64,000 nucleotides of DNA from Streptomyces bungoensis (GTDB taxonomy: Bacteria; Actinomycetota; Actinomycetes; Streptomycetales; Streptomycetaceae). Below are positions 33,888 through 43,162 of this stretch, one piece after another; position 1 is the stretch's first letter; each line of letters opens with the position of its first letter. The DNA is taken from assembly GCF_001514215.1 (NCBI RefSeq), contig NZ_KQ948859.1, forward strand, positions 130,165-194,164, in the 5' to 3' direction. The notes beneath the pieces were generated by a model that worked only from the letters and a program-made list of their open reading frames with translations, did not search any database and was not told the DNA's origin. A program made the position numbers and the translations under genes.

Positions 33888-35966
33888 GTGTCAGCTTCGT
33901 CATCCCCCCCTTCCCGGTTGCGCACCGCGGCGAGGCGTCTCCTCCTGCCGACAGGCCTCGGCCTGGCCTTCGTCGCCCAGGCAGTGGGTGCCCTCCTGCC
34001 CAGCGTCCCACTGCTGATCGCGGCCACCGCCGCCGGTCTGGCGGCGGACCTCGCCCTGCACCGGTGGCAGGGCGGCATGGCCGCCGCCCTCGGCAAGCTG
34101 CAGGCGACCGTGAGCGTGCGCCAGGTCGTCCGCGACCTGCTGCTCGTGACCGCCCTGCTCCGCATAGAGGAGCAGGACTACGAGGAGCGGTACCTCGCCC
34201 TCGTCTGCGGTCTGCTCGTCTTCTACGCCCTGCACTTCGCCTGCCAGGCCGTCGCGACCGCGGTACGCCGCAGCCGCACCCTGCCCCTGGTGACCCGGAA
34301 CATCGACGCCTCGGCCCTGCGGCTGAGCGCCGCTCCACCGGCGCTGGTGATGCGCCGCGCCGGGCTGCGCCTGCTCACCTTCGGCCTGCCCTCGTCGGTC
34401 GGCCTGCTGGCCACCGCGGTGACCGGCTCGGGCCGCTGGGCCGCCGCGGGCATCGCCGTGTCCGCCGCCTTCGCGGCCGTCGCGAACGGCGTGCTGCTGG
34501 TGCGCCTGCTGCCGGGCCGCCGGCCCGTGGCGCCCGAGGAGGCGCTGGAGTGGTTCGAGGCCTGGCTCGCCGAGTACCAGCCGACCGTGGGCATGTACTT
34601 CTCCGGCGGCACCAGCTCCGCCTACCAGGCCAATATGTGGCTGGAGCCGCTGGCCCGGCTGGAGGGCCGCCCGATCATCGTGCTGCGGGAACGCTTCATG
34701 GTGAAGAAGATCGCCTCCACCGACATCCCGATCGTCTGCCTGCCGAAGGTCGCCGACCTGATGCGGCTGGAGCACTCCACGCTGAAGATGCTCATCCACC
34801 CGTCGAACTCGGGCAAGACCTCGCAGGTGCTGCGCATCCCCACCATCAAGCACGCCTTCGTCAACCACGGCGAGAGCGACAAGCTGTCCAGCTGCAACCC
34901 GTACGCGAAGGCCTACGACGAGGTGTGGGTGGCCGGGCCCGCCGCCCGCGAGCGCTACGCCCTGGCCGACGTCGGCGTCGACGACAAGGACGTCCGGGAG
35001 ATCGGGCGCCCCCAGCTGGACGTCATCCAGCCGTACGCCGGCGCGCCCACCGGCCCGTACACCACCGTGCTCTACGCCCCCACCTGGGAGGGCTGGGACG
35101 GCAACCCGGGCAACACCTCCGTCGTCGAGGCCGGCGAGAACATCGTCCGCGCCCTGCTCGCCGACCCGGGCGTGCGGCTGCTGTACAAGCCGCACCCGCT
35201 GACCGGTTCCGTCGACCCCCGGGCGGGCGCCGCGAACGTCCGCATCCAGCAGATGATCCGGGCCGCGAGCGCCAAGCGCGCCGCCGAGCACGCCGGTGAC
35301 CGTCCCGGGCCGGCCGCCGCGCAGGAACTGGCCCGCCGGACCGCCGAACTGGACCGCCTGACCACGTCCTCGTTCCGCGACAGCGCCGACGACGCGGAGC
35401 GGATGATGCTCCAGTCGGTGCCCGAGCCCGGCCGGGCCGCCGCCGTGACCGCCGCGACCACCGCCTGGGAGGCCGCGTACTGGGCCTCGTTCCCGGCGTG
35501 GGAGCACCTGATCGTCACCGACGCCCGGCCCAACGTCTACGCCTGCTTCAACGTGGCCGACCTCCTCATCAGCGACGTCTCCAGCGTGATCTCGGACTAC
35601 CTGGCGAGCGAGAAGCCGTACGCGGTCGCCAACACCAGCGGCCTGCCGGAGCAGGAGTTCCGCGACGCCTTCCCCACCGTCCGGGCGGGCGCCGTCCTCT
35701 CCCCGGACGCGGCCGGCATACCCGCCCTGCTGGAGTCGGTGCGCCGGCCCGAGAAGGACACCTACGCCGAGGCGCGCGCCGAGCTCAAGCTGCACCTGCT
35801 GGGTCCCTCCGACCCGCCGTCCGTCGTCCGCTTCAACGACGCGGCCCGCGCGCTGGGCGCGGCGGCCGAGGCACACCGGGAGGGCATGGCGGTGCGGGCC
35901 CTCGCCGTGATCCCGAAGCAGCGGGAGACCGGCACCGAGCTGGAGAGCGAGCGCGTCACGGGCTGA
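33888..35966 (+). CDS. Membrane protein with CDP-glycerol glycerophosphotransferase-like domain
   Basis: A protein of about 690 residues. The first 200 hold about five hydrophobic segments. The remaining 480 resemble CDP-glycerol:polyol glycerophosphotransferases (TagF/TagB type): TTVLYAPTWEGWDG, LLYKPHPLTGS with conserved His, and FNVADLLISDVSSVISDYLASEKP with the SD/SS active-site motif. Such enzymes build teichoic-acid-like polymers on the inner membrane face. GTG 33888 has GGAG upstream; TTG 33870 and GTG 33852 are alternatives. The fused membrane region is unusual. Confidence 0.8.
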   Translation: MSASSSPPSRLRTAARRLLLPTGLGLAFVAQAVGALLPSVPLLIAATAAGLAADLALHRWQGGMAAALGKLQATVSVRQVVRDLLLVTALLRIEEQDYEERYLALVCGLLVFYALHFACQAVATAVRRSRTLPLVTRNIDASALRLSAAPPALVMRRAGLRLLTFGLPSSVGLLATAVTGSGRWAAAGIAVSAAFAAVANGVLLVRLLPGRRPVAPEEALEWFEAWLAEYQPTVGMYFSGGTSSAYQANMWLEPLARLEGRPIIVLRERFMVKKIASTDIPIVCLPKVADLMRLEHSTLKMLIHPSNSGKTSQVLRIPTIKHAFVNHGESDKLSSCNPYAKAYDEVWVAGPAARERYALADVGVDDKDVREIGRPQLDVIQPYAGAPTGPYTTVLYAPTWEGWDGNPGNTSVVEAGENIVRALLADPGVRLLYKPHPLTGSVDPRAGAANVRIQQMIRAASAKRAAEHAGDRPGPAAAQELARRTAELDRLTTSSFRDSADDAERMMLQSVPEPGRAAAVTAATTAWEAAYWASFPAWEHLIVTDARPNVYACFNVADLLISDVSSVISDYLASEKPYAVANTSGLPEQEFRDAFPTVRAGAVLSPDAAGIPALLESVRRPEKDTYAEARAELKLHLLGPSDPPSVVRFNDAARALGAAAEAHREGMAVRALAVIPKQRETGTELESERVTG

Positions 35967-35998
35967 GTCCCGAGCCGCCTTCCGGGCCGAGTCCCGAC

Positions 35999-36060
35999 GA
36001 GGCTCCCGGCGCCTGCGGGCAGAGACGTTCGACGTCTCGGCCCAACGGCCCGGGAGCCTC
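35999..36060. terminator. Compound hairpin between convergent genes
   Basis: An outer stem GAGGCTCCCGG/CCGGGAGCCTC encloses a second perfect stem GAGACGT/ACGTCTC with loop TCG. It lies between the transferase (+) and the hydrolase (-) stop codons and can serve both strands. Confidence 0.65.
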
Positions 36061-36112
36061 TCGGCGTTCCGCGGAGGTTCCCCGCGCCCCGGACGGCCCG
36101 GTGGTGCTGGTG

Positions 36113-37006
36113 TCACCCGCCGGGGGCGTGCCCTCCGACGCTCCGCCAGAACCCGTGCAGGGCCGCGGCGAGTGCCTCGGGCGCCTCCTCGGCCATGTGG
36201 TGCCCGGAGTCGACGGGGCCGCCGTCGAGCCGGTCGCCCGCCCAGTCCCGCCAGACGCCGAGTACGTCGCCGTAGAGGTCGGCCATGTCGTCACGGGTGG
36301 CCCACAGCACCTGCAGCGGGCATCCGATGCGGCGGCCGGCGTCCCGGTCGGCGTCGTCGTGCTCCCGGTCGACGCCGAGGCCGGCCCGGTAGTCCTCGCA
36401 CATGGCGTGGACGGTGGCCGGGTCGTGGATCGCCCGCCGGTAGTCCTCGTAGGCCTCGGCGCCCATCTGCCCGGGGGTGGCCCGGTACCAGGCGTCGGGG
36501 TCGGCGTTGATGACGCGCTCGGCGGGCTTGTCCGTCTGACCGAGGAAGAACCAGTGCCACCAGCTCGCGGCGAACGTCGCGTCGCAGCGGCGCAGCGCCT
36601 CCCCGAGGGGCACGGCGTCCAGCACGCAGAGCGCGGACACGGCCTCCGGGTGGTCCAGGGCGAGGCGCGTCGCCACGTACGCGCCCCGGTCGTGCCCGAC
36701 GACCGCGAACCGCTCGTGTCCGAGGCGGCGCATGACCGCCAGGCAGTCACCGGCCATGGCGCGCTTGGAGTACGGCAGGTGCCGCGGATCGGTGGGCGGC
36801 TTGTCGGACTCGCCGTAGCCGCGCAGGTCGGGGCAGACCACCGTGTGACCGGCCGCGGCCAGCAGCGGGGCCACGCGGTGCCAGGTCGCGTGCGTGCGCG
36901 GATGGCCGTGCAGGAGCAGCACGGCGGGACCGCTGCCGCCGTACCGCACCCGCAGCCGTACCCCGTCGCCGCCCTCACAGCGCGTCAGCTCGAAGCCGTC
37001 GAACAC
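36113..37006 (-). CDS. Alpha/beta hydrolase, haloacetate dehalogenase-like
   Basis: A 297-residue alpha/beta hydrolase. LLLHGHPRTHATW forms the oxyanion region, the nucleophile is Asp in VVGHDRGAYVATRLALDHP, a WWHWFFLGQ segment follows in the cap, and CEDYRAGLGVDREHD and SGHHMAEEAPE (catalytic His) match fluoroacetate/haloacetate dehalogenases. In those enzymes a second Arg four residues after the nucleophile helps bind the carboxylate; here it is Tyr, so the substrate may be another haloacid, epoxide or ester. ATG 37006 starts the protein. Confidence 0.82.
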   Translation of the reverse strand: MFDGFELTRCEGGDGVRLRVRYGGSGPAVLLLHGHPRTHATWHRVAPLLAAAGHTVVCPDLRGYGESDKPPTDPRHLPYSKRAMAGDCLAVMRRLGHERFAVVGHDRGAYVATRLALDHPEAVSALCVLDAVPLGEALRRCDATFAASWWHWFFLGQTDKPAERVINADPDAWYRATPGQMGAEAYEDYRRAIHDPATVHAMCEDYRAGLGVDREHDDADRDAGRRIGCPLQVLWATRDDMADLYGDVLGVWRDWAGDRLDGGPVDSGHHMAEEAPEALAAALHGFWRSVGGHAPGG

Positions 37007-37096
37007 GTAGCCTCCCGTGGCTCGGACGTCCGGCTCCAGTGCCCGGAAGCGGTCCGTCCATGCGGAGGGGTGCGCGGAACCCGGTGCGAGAGGTCC

Positions 37097-37954
37097 CTAC
37101 GCGTCCTCCAGCTCCTGCCGCTGGCGTCCGAGTCCCTCGATCTCCAGCTCGACCACGTCCCCGGCCCGCAGGTACGGCTTGGGCTCGGGCTGTCCCAGCG
37201 CGACTCCCGCCGGAGTCCCGGTGTTGATGACGTCCCCGGGGTGGAGCGTCATGAACCGGCTGACGTACCGCACCACTTCCCCCACGGGGAAGATCTGCTC
37301 GGCCGTCGTCCCGTCCTGCTTCAGCTCGCCGTTGACCCACAGCCTGAGCGGCAGCCGCTGCGGGTCCGGGACCTCGTCCGCCGTCACCAGCCAGGGCCCC
37401 AGCGGGTTGAACGTCTCGCAGTTCTTGCCCTTGTCCCAGGTGCCGCCCCGCTCGATCTGGAACTCCCGCTCGGAGACGTCGTGCGCGACCGCGTACCCGG
37501 CGACATGGGCGAGCCCCTCCTCGGCCGACTCCAGGTAGCGGGCCGTACGTCCGATGACGACGGCCAGCTCCACCTCCCAGTCGGTCTTGGTGGACCCGCG
37601 GGGAACGAGCACGGGGTCGTTCGGCCCGACGACCGTGTCCGCGGCCTTGAAGAAGATCACGGGTTCGGCGGGCGGCTCGGCCCCGGTCTCGCGGGCGTGG
37701 TCGTGGTAGTTCAGCCCGATGCACACGATCTTGCCGATCCGGCCCAGCGGCGGCCCGATCCGCAGCCCCGCCGCGTCCAGTTCGGGCAGGTCACCGGCCT
37801 CGGCGGCCGCCCGCACCCGGCCCATGGCGTCGTCGTCGGCGAGCAGCGCGCCGTCGATGTCGCCGACGATCCCCGACAGGTCCCGCAGGGTTCCCCCGGC
37901 GTCGAGCAGCGCGGGCCGCTCCGCCCCGACCGTACCGACGCGCAGCAGCTTCAT
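37097..37954 (-). CDS. Fumarylacetoacetate hydrolase family protein
   Basis: A 285-residue FAH-superfamily enzyme. KIVCIGLNYHDHA begins the catalytic domain; metal-binding residues appear as TDWEVELAVVIG (Glu-x-Glu) and YAVAHDVSEREFQ (Asp); TGTPAGVALGQ and GDVVELEIEGLG close it. Relatives act as 2-keto-4-pentenoate hydratases, acylpyruvases or oxaloacetate decarboxylases. ATG 37954 is preceded by GGGAG. It is 90 nt upstream of the hydrolase gene on the same strand, so the two may be co-transcribed in a catabolic pathway. Confidence 0.9.
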   Translation of the reverse strand: MKLLRVGTVGAERPALLDAGGTLRDLSGIVGDIDGALLADDDAMGRVRAAAEAGDLPELDAAGLRIGPPLGRIGKIVCIGLNYHDHARETGAEPPAEPVIFFKAADTVVGPNDPVLVPRGSTKTDWEVELAVVIGRTARYLESAEEGLAHVAGYAVAHDVSEREFQIERGGTWDKGKNCETFNPLGPWLVTADEVPDPQRLPLRLWVNGELKQDGTTAEQIFPVGEVVRYVSRFMTLHPGDVINTGTPAGVALGQPEPKPYLRAGDVVELEIEGLGRQRQELEDA

Positions 37955-38103
37955 GGTCACCATCTCCCTCGATCGCGGGCGCCCGGCCGATGGGTGCAGC
38001 CATCGGAGGACTGGGTGATCCTCCAACCCGAAGGTCCAGTCCGCAAGACCCAGTTCACGTACTGGACCGTAACCGGCCTTGGGTCCCCGGTCCTGTCCAG
38101 CCC

Positions 38104-38829
38104 CTACGACGGGTAGAGGGCGGCCCGTTCCAGCGCGCTCCACGTCGTGCTGGTGACGACGTACAGCGCCGCCGCCAGCGGCACCACCGCCACGGTGACG
38201 AGCGTGAGGAAGGACAGGAGCGGCATGACCTTGCCGACCGCGCCGAGTCCGGGCACCTGCTCCCCGCCACCGGCGGTGGAGCCGGCCGCGACCGGGGTGC
38301 GGCCCGCCGTCCGCCTGGCACGCCGGTAGGTGAAGGAGGCGACGGCGGCGACGAGGGCGAACAGCACGAGGTAGACGAGTCCGGCCGGCCCGAACACGCC
38401 GCCGTCGGCGAGCGTTTCGGCCCAGCGCCCGCCGAGCGGCGCGCCGAACAGCTCGTGCCCCAGCAGCCCGTTGCGCTCACCGCCGACCGAGGAGCTGGAG
38501 AACAGGTGGTAGAGGAGGAAGAAGGCGGGCAACTGGAGCAGGCCGGGCAGCAAGCCGGACAGCGGCGACACCTTCTCCTCCGCATGCAGTTCCAGCACCG
38601 CCTTCCGCAGCCGCTCGGGGTTCTCGGCGTGCTTACGGCGCAACTCGGCGATTCTCGGCTGGAGTGCGGCGCGGGCGCGCTGGCCTCGCGCGGCGGCCCG
38701 GGACAGGGGATGGACGAGGAGTCGTACGAGTGCGGTGAACAGGACGATCGCAGCGGCGGCCGCGGAGGCGTGGAACAGCGGCTGGAGCAGCTCGGCGAGC
38801 CGCTCGACCAGGTGAGCGAAGACGGACAT
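38104..38829 (-). CDS. YidC/Oxa1-type membrane insertase (second paralogue)
   Basis: A 241-residue insertase with about five membrane segments. After the first helix, FTALVRLLVHPLSRAAARGQRARAALQPRIAELRRKHAENPERL is the positively charged cytoplasmic hairpin, and PLSGLLPGLLQLPAFFLLYHLF is the conserved second core helix. It is shorter than the main YidC encoded near oriC and lacks its long tail. ATG 38829. Together with the small membrane protein upstream it forms a pair seen in streptomycetes; its clients are unknown. Confidence 0.85.
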   Translation of the reverse strand: MSVFAHLVERLAELLQPLFHASAAAAAIVLFTALVRLLVHPLSRAAARGQRARAALQPRIAELRRKHAENPERLRKAVLELHAEEKVSPLSGLLPGLLQLPAFFLLYHLFSSSSVGGERNGLLGHELFGAPLGGRWAETLADGGVFGPAGLVYLVLFALVAAVASFTYRRARRTAGRTPVAAGSTAGGGEQVPGLGAVGKVMPLLSFLTLVTVAVVPLAAALYVVTSTTWSALERAALYPS

Positions 38830-38954
38830 GGGTGGACCCTCCGTGTCGGGGTGCGTCGTGCCGGGTGGACGGCCGTGTCCGAAGCGGACAGGGCAGGACG
38901 GCATGACGACCCGCGCGGGGTCACGTATCGATGGTGTCGCTGGTTACGGGAGCC

Positions 38955-39281
38955 CTACGCGCAGGTCGTCGCGAGGGCGTGTCCGGGTGCCCGGGGCCGG
39001 CGGCGACCCGGTGCGTCGGGGTCGCGCTGGGGCAGGAAGGCCGTACGCCGGTCCCGGTCGCGTATCGCCGTACGGACGCGGGTGGTGGGGACGGCGGGTG
39101 CGCAGCGGGCGGCGACGAGCGAGCAGAGGGCGAGCGCGGAACCGGCGGCGGCCGTGGCGGCGAGCGCGACGGTGGTGAAGAGGCTGCCGGTGTCGAGGAG
39201 CGCGGCCTGGAGCAGCAGCAGGCTCACCGGCACGAGCAGGAAGGCGGCGGGACGCACGGCGCGGACACGACTGCGGACCAT
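38955..39281 (-). CDS. Small membrane protein (DUF6412-like)
   Basis: A 108-residue protein with two membrane segments (about 10-30 and 35-58), a cysteine in each of LALCSLVAARC, and a basic Pro/Arg-rich tail. The position before the second yidC resembles the DUF6412 proteins of streptomycetes, recognised from context rather than sequence detail. It may assist the insertase. ATG 39281. Confidence 0.65.
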   Translation of the reverse strand: MVRSRVRAVRPAAFLLVPVSLLLLQAALLDTGSLFTTVALAATAAAGSALALCSLVAARCAPAVPTTRVRTAIRDRDRRTAFLPQRDPDAPGRRRPRAPGHALATTCA

Positions 39282-39610
39282 GGCCTTGCCCCTCCCCCGA
39301 GGTTCCGTGAACGACTGCCGGACGTTCGCACTCTCCGGGTGCGCTCCACAGGAAGAACGTCCGCACGGCCCCGGCGGTTCCCCACGCTCGGAAACTCCCG
39401 GTTACCCGGCAACTCAGCGGGGCTGGAGCCTCCTTGCCCCTTCACCCCGCTTCCTCAACGGGTTTGAGAAAGGGCTGTCGCAACCCTCGACAACCTCACG
39501 CACCACACCCGATGCTTCCTGTTGGCATGCCGGGGGGCGCGGGGGAACCAGCCGACGCCGGCCACGGAGGGCCGGCGTGCGAGCCGCACGGAGAGGCAGA
39601 GAACACGCCC
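39282..39610. other. Intergenic region before the GH30 gene
   Basis: About 330 nt without a supportable gene. It must carry divergent promoters. An inverted repeat TGTCG-n7-CGACA at 39476-39492 after TTTGAGAAAGG is a possible operator for the galactanase gene. Nothing else stands out. Confidence 0.4.
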
Positions 39611-41083
39611 ATGATCCGACGCAGAACGCTCCTGGCCGCCGCGGGAGGCGGCCTCCTCGGCAGCGCCCTGGCCACGGGGACCGCCCACGCCGACGCCACC
39701 GTCGCCGTCAACCCCGGTGCCGCCTACGGCACCTGGGAGGGCTGGGGCACCTCCCTGGCCTGGTGGGCCAACGTCTTCGGCGCCCGCGACGACTTCGCCG
39801 ACCTCTTCTTCACCACCAGGTCGACGACGTACAACGGCACCTCACTGCCGGGCCTCGGCCTGAACATCGCCCGCTACAACCTGGGCGGGTGCAGCTGGAA
39901 CAGCGTGAACGGCGAGACGATGGCCGTCTCACCCGACATCCCGGCCTTCAAGCAGATCGAGGGCTACTGGCAGGACTGGAACAACGAGGACCCCGCCTCC
40001 TCGGCCTGGAAATGGTCGGCGGACGCGACGCAGCGCGCGATGCTGGTGAAGGCGACGGCGCGGGGCGCCACCACCGAGCTCTTCGCGAACTCCCCGATGT
40101 GGTGGATGTGCTACGACCACAACCCGTCCGGAGCGGCCGACGGCGGCAACAACCTCCAGTCCTGGAACTACCGCCGGCACGCCTCCCACCTGGCCGCGGT
40201 CGCCCTGTACGCCGGGCAGCACTGGGGCGTGGACTTCTCCACCGTGGAGGCCTTCAACGAGCCGTCCTCGTCCTGGTGGACGGCGACCGGCACCCAGGAG
40301 GGCTGCCACATCGACGCCGGCGTCCAGGCGGCCGTCCTCCCCCACCTCCGCAGCGAGCTGGACAAGCGAGGCCTGACGGGCACGAGGATCTCGGCGTCGG
40401 ACGAGACGAGCTACGACCTGGCCCGCACCACCTGGAACTCCTTCTCCGCCACCACCAAGGGCTACGTCGACCGGGTCAACGTGCACGGCTACCAGGGCTC
40501 GGGCGGCCGCCGGGACCTCCTCTACACGGACGTCGTCACCACGGGCGGCAAGGCCCTGTGGAACTCGGAGACGGGCGACGGGGACGGCACCGGCCTGACC
40601 CTCGCGAGCAACCTGCTCTACGACTTCCGCTGGCTGCACCCCACCGCCTGGGTCTACTGGCAGGTGATGGACCCCAGTTCCGGCTGGGCGATGATCGCCT
40701 ACGACGAGAACACCCTCCAGCCCGGCGCCGTCCAGACGAAGTACTACGTCATGGCGCAGTTCAGCCGCCACATCCGCCCGGGCATGACGATCCTCGACAC
40801 CGGCGCGAGCTACGCCGTGGCCGCCCTGGACAGGCCGGCGAAGCGCCTGGTGATCGTCGCGGCGAACACCTCCTCCTCCGCCCAGACCCTGACCTTCGAC
40901 CTGTCCCGCTTCACCACGGTGACGGGCGGCACGGGCGGCCTGGTCCCGCGCTGGAACACGGTCACGACGGGCGGGGACCGGTACAGGGCCTACGCGGACA
41001 CGCACCTGAGCGGGAAGACCGTGGCGGTGCCGTTCGCGGCGCGGTCGGTGCAGACGCTGCAGATCGACAGTGTGACGGCCTGA
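39611..41083 (+). CDS. Secreted GH30 endo-beta-1,6-galactanase-like glycoside hydrolase
   Basis: A 490-residue exported enzyme. MIRRRTLLAAAGGGLLG is a Tat signal ending near GTAHA. The GH30 (clan A) barrel shows GTWEGWGTSLAWWANVFG at its start, acid/base Glu in EAFNEPSSSWW and nucleophile Glu in LWNSETGDGDG; a C-terminal beta-sandwich completes it. The overall pattern resembles the Streptomyces endo-beta-1,6-galactanases that degrade arabinogalactan side chains of plants. ATG 39611. Longer frames upstream lack a signal. Confidence 0.87.
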   Translation: MIRRRTLLAAAGGGLLGSALATGTAHADATVAVNPGAAYGTWEGWGTSLAWWANVFGARDDFADLFFTTRSTTYNGTSLPGLGLNIARYNLGGCSWNSVNGETMAVSPDIPAFKQIEGYWQDWNNEDPASSAWKWSADATQRAMLVKATARGATTELFANSPMWWMCYDHNPSGAADGGNNLQSWNYRRHASHLAAVALYAGQHWGVDFSTVEAFNEPSSSWWTATGTQEGCHIDAGVQAAVLPHLRSELDKRGLTGTRISASDETSYDLARTTWNSFSATTKGYVDRVNVHGYQGSGGRRDLLYTDVVTTGGKALWNSETGDGDGTGLTLASNLLYDFRWLHPTAWVYWQVMDPSSGWAMIAYDENTLQPGAVQTKYYVMAQFSRHIRPGMTILDTGASYAVAALDRPAKRLVIVAANTSSSAQTLTFDLSRFTTVTGGTGGLVPRWNTVTTGGDRYRAYADTHLSGKTVAVPFAARSVQTLQIDSVTA

Positions 41084-41097
41084 CAGCCCCTCGGACA

Positions 41098-41127
41098 CGG
41101 GCCGCACGACGGCGCACGTGCGGCCCG
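41098..41127. terminator. Bidirectional terminator between GH30 and DUF1905 genes
   Basis: CGGGCCGCAC pairs perfectly with GTGCGGCCCG across a 10-nt loop, between the two convergent stop codons. Confidence 0.7.
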
Positions 41128-41150
41128 CACCCCTCCGCATCCTGTCGGGG

Positions 41151-41441
41151 TCACCGCAGCCGGACGGTCATCTCCACGCTCACGCCGTCCCCCGCGGAGA
41201 GCCCCTCCGCCTTGCGGACCACACTCTTGAGGGGCAGCAGATAGCCGCCGTCCTTGGGAAAGAGCGAGGTCTCGAAGGTGACGGCACCGACCCGCGCCTC
41301 GACCGGGATCACACCCCAGCCGTACGAGGCCATCGCGGCCACCTCACGGATGTCGGCGCACTCGTCGTCCGGGACGGGCACGAAGTAGTACGGCGCCGGC
41401 CCGCGCCACTCGACGACCCGCCCGGCGAACACGAGCTGCAT
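41151..41441 (-). CDS. DUF1905 domain protein
   Basis: A 96-residue beta-rich protein. MQLVFAGRVVEWRGPAPYYFVPVPDDECADI, GWGVIPVEARVGAVTFETSLFPKDGGYLLPLKSVVRKAEGL and GDGVSVEMTVRL match DUF1905, a small stand-alone barrel of unknown function. ATG 41441 follows GAGGCG. The upstream in-frame extension to 41495 has no ribosome site. Confidence 0.88.
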   Translation of the reverse strand: MQLVFAGRVVEWRGPAPYYFVPVPDDECADIREVAAMASYGWGVIPVEARVGAVTFETSLFPKDGGYLLPLKSVVRKAEGLSAGDGVSVEMTVRLR

Positions 41442-41540
41442 GACACGCCTCTCCTCCCCCAGGACCCATCCCGGCCACGCGCCCTCATCCTGCACCAGCC
41501 CGGGTCACCTTTGTCAGCGGTCGGCAGTACGGTGTCCCCC

Positions 41541-42572
41541 ATGCGCCCCGACACGCCTGCCGAGAACGTCGACCACACCGCCGAAGCGGCACGCCTGGAG
41601 CGAACCGCCGGCCTGTACCCCGAGGACGCCGAGGCCCTGCTGCTGCGCGCCGCGGCCCACCTGGAACTGTCCGGCGACCGCCCGGCCGCGACGACGCTCT
41701 ACGACCGCCTGCTGTCCTCCTCGCAGGGCCTGGAGAACCCCCACCTGGTGCGGGCCCTGAAGGCCTCCAACCTGTGGGAGTACGACCACGAGGCCGAGGC
41801 CAGGGCGATCATCGACGGCATCCGCACCGCGGCCCCGCGCGACCCGGCCCCCTGGGTCATCGTCGCGGAGTCCCTCGAGTCCCACGACGAGCTGGAGGCG
41901 GCGGAGGCGACGTTCACGGAGGCGGTGACCCTCCTCCTGCCCGACGGCACGGAGCCCCCGCAGTCCCTCCACCCGCTCCTCTTCGGCCGCCACCGCGTCC
42001 GCCGCATGCGGGGCCTCCCCCACGACGACCGGGACACCCTGGCGGACGCCCTCCACACCTCCCCGGTCCCCCTGGACGAACTCCACGACCCCAAGCGGGT
42101 CTGGTCCCTGGGCTCGGAGAACCCGGCGGAACTGAAGGCGGAGATCCAGCGCCTGCGAGCCGAACTCGGCGCCTACCGCGAGGCCCTGTCCCGCCCGTTC
42201 CCGGTGGCGATGCTGCACTGGCCGGCGGCCGAGCTGACGGAGCTGCTCTCCGCGTACCCGACGCTCTCCGTGGAGTACCCCTCCCACGAGCAGCACCTGG
42301 CGACCATAGAGTCCTCCCTCCGCGAACTGGCCTCCTCGGGCACCCCCAACCTCGGCATCGTCACGGGGACGGTCCCGTCGTACGAGGCGTTCGCTGCATC
42401 GGAGGGGGCGTCACCGTCGGACGTGATCCTGCTCCCCCAGTACGCGACGACACTGGCGGCACGGGGCCGGGCGGTTGCTTGGCCGCCGCAGGCGGGGGCG
42501 GGGTGCTGGTGCGGGTCGGGGCGGGCGTACGGGGAGTGCCACGGGCTGCTGGAGGGCGCCGGGTCCCTCTGA
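41541..42572 (+). CDS. TPR-like protein with C-terminal SEC-C zinc motif
   Basis: A 343-residue soluble protein. The N-terminal half has helical tetratricopeptide-type repeats (LYPEDAEALLLRAAAHLELSGD, APWVIVAESLESHDELEAAEATFTEAV). The C-terminus GCWCGSGRAYGECHG is a SEC-C zinc-binding motif like that at the end of SecA. Stand-alone SEC-C proteins may bind ribosomes or translocase, but the role here is unknown. ATG 41541. It diverges from the DUF1905 gene. Confidence 0.82.
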   Translation: MRPDTPAENVDHTAEAARLERTAGLYPEDAEALLLRAAAHLELSGDRPAATTLYDRLLSSSQGLENPHLVRALKASNLWEYDHEAEARAIIDGIRTAAPRDPAPWVIVAESLESHDELEAAEATFTEAVTLLLPDGTEPPQSLHPLLFGRHRVRRMRGLPHDDRDTLADALHTSPVPLDELHDPKRVWSLGSENPAELKAEIQRLRAELGAYREALSRPFPVAMLHWPAAELTELLSAYPTLSVEYPSHEQHLATIESSLRELASSGTPNLGIVTGTVPSYEAFAASEGASPSDVILLPQYATTLAARGRAVAWPPQAGAGCWCGSGRAYGECHGLLEGAGSL

Positions 42573-42647
42573 GGCCCATGCCCAGCCGTGCAACCGGGTG
42601 CCGGGGCAGGCCCTGTCGCCGTCCCGGCGCCCACTAGGGTCGCCACC

Positions 42648-43088
42648 ATGCGATGGGGGGATCGTCCGGCATGGGCCCGACGCACGGCGCTGGTGTACGT
42701 GGTCGGATTCCTGGAGGGGACGGGGGCGCACGGATACTTCCTGGTGACGGGCGGGCTGAGGGCCTACGGCTACGCACCCGTGCTCGTCCAGCTGCTCTTC
42801 CACGCGCTCTTGCTCCTCGACCCGCTGGTGGCCCTGCTGATCATCCGCGCCCGCCCCGGCGGGCCGTTGCTCGCCGCTGTGGTCATGCTCGCGGACGTCC
42901 TGGGCAACTGGATCGTCACATGGGGCGCGGTCACGACGCGTCCCGCCGCGTTCCTCCGGCCGGTAGGGCTCCTGCCGATCACCCTCTTCGGCGTTTTCGT
43001 GCTCCTCACGGCGCTCCCGCTCCGCCGGGCGCTCACACCCGGCGGTGACATGAAGGACTGTGCGTCCTCTCGGTCCGCGACAGGGTGA
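42648..43088 (+). CDS. Integral membrane protein of unknown function
   Basis: A 146-residue protein with four hydrophobic segments (about residues 12-35, 42-65, 72-95 and 100-123) and short charged ends. The family is not recognised. ATG 42648 has only AGGG upstream. It ends just before the helicase gene on the same strand, whose earliest GTG would overlap it. Confidence 0.7.
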   Translation: MRWGDRPAWARRTALVYVVGFLEGTGAHGYFLVTGGLRAYGYAPVLVQLLFHALLLLDPLVALLIIRARPGGPLLAAVVMLADVLGNWIVTWGAVTTRPAAFLRPVGLLPITLFGVFVLLTALPLRRALTPGGDMKDCASSRSATG

Positions 43089-43162
43089 CGGCGGCTGTGT
43101 CAGTGCCCCCTGGTAGAACATCTGGATCGCCCATCGACATGCTCAGCGGGGGGTATGCGCCG

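Noticed and set aside
37990-41244. 1084-codon plus-strand frame across yidC and the GH30 gene
   Set aside because: The product is low-complexity; YidC and GH30 motifs lie in other frames.
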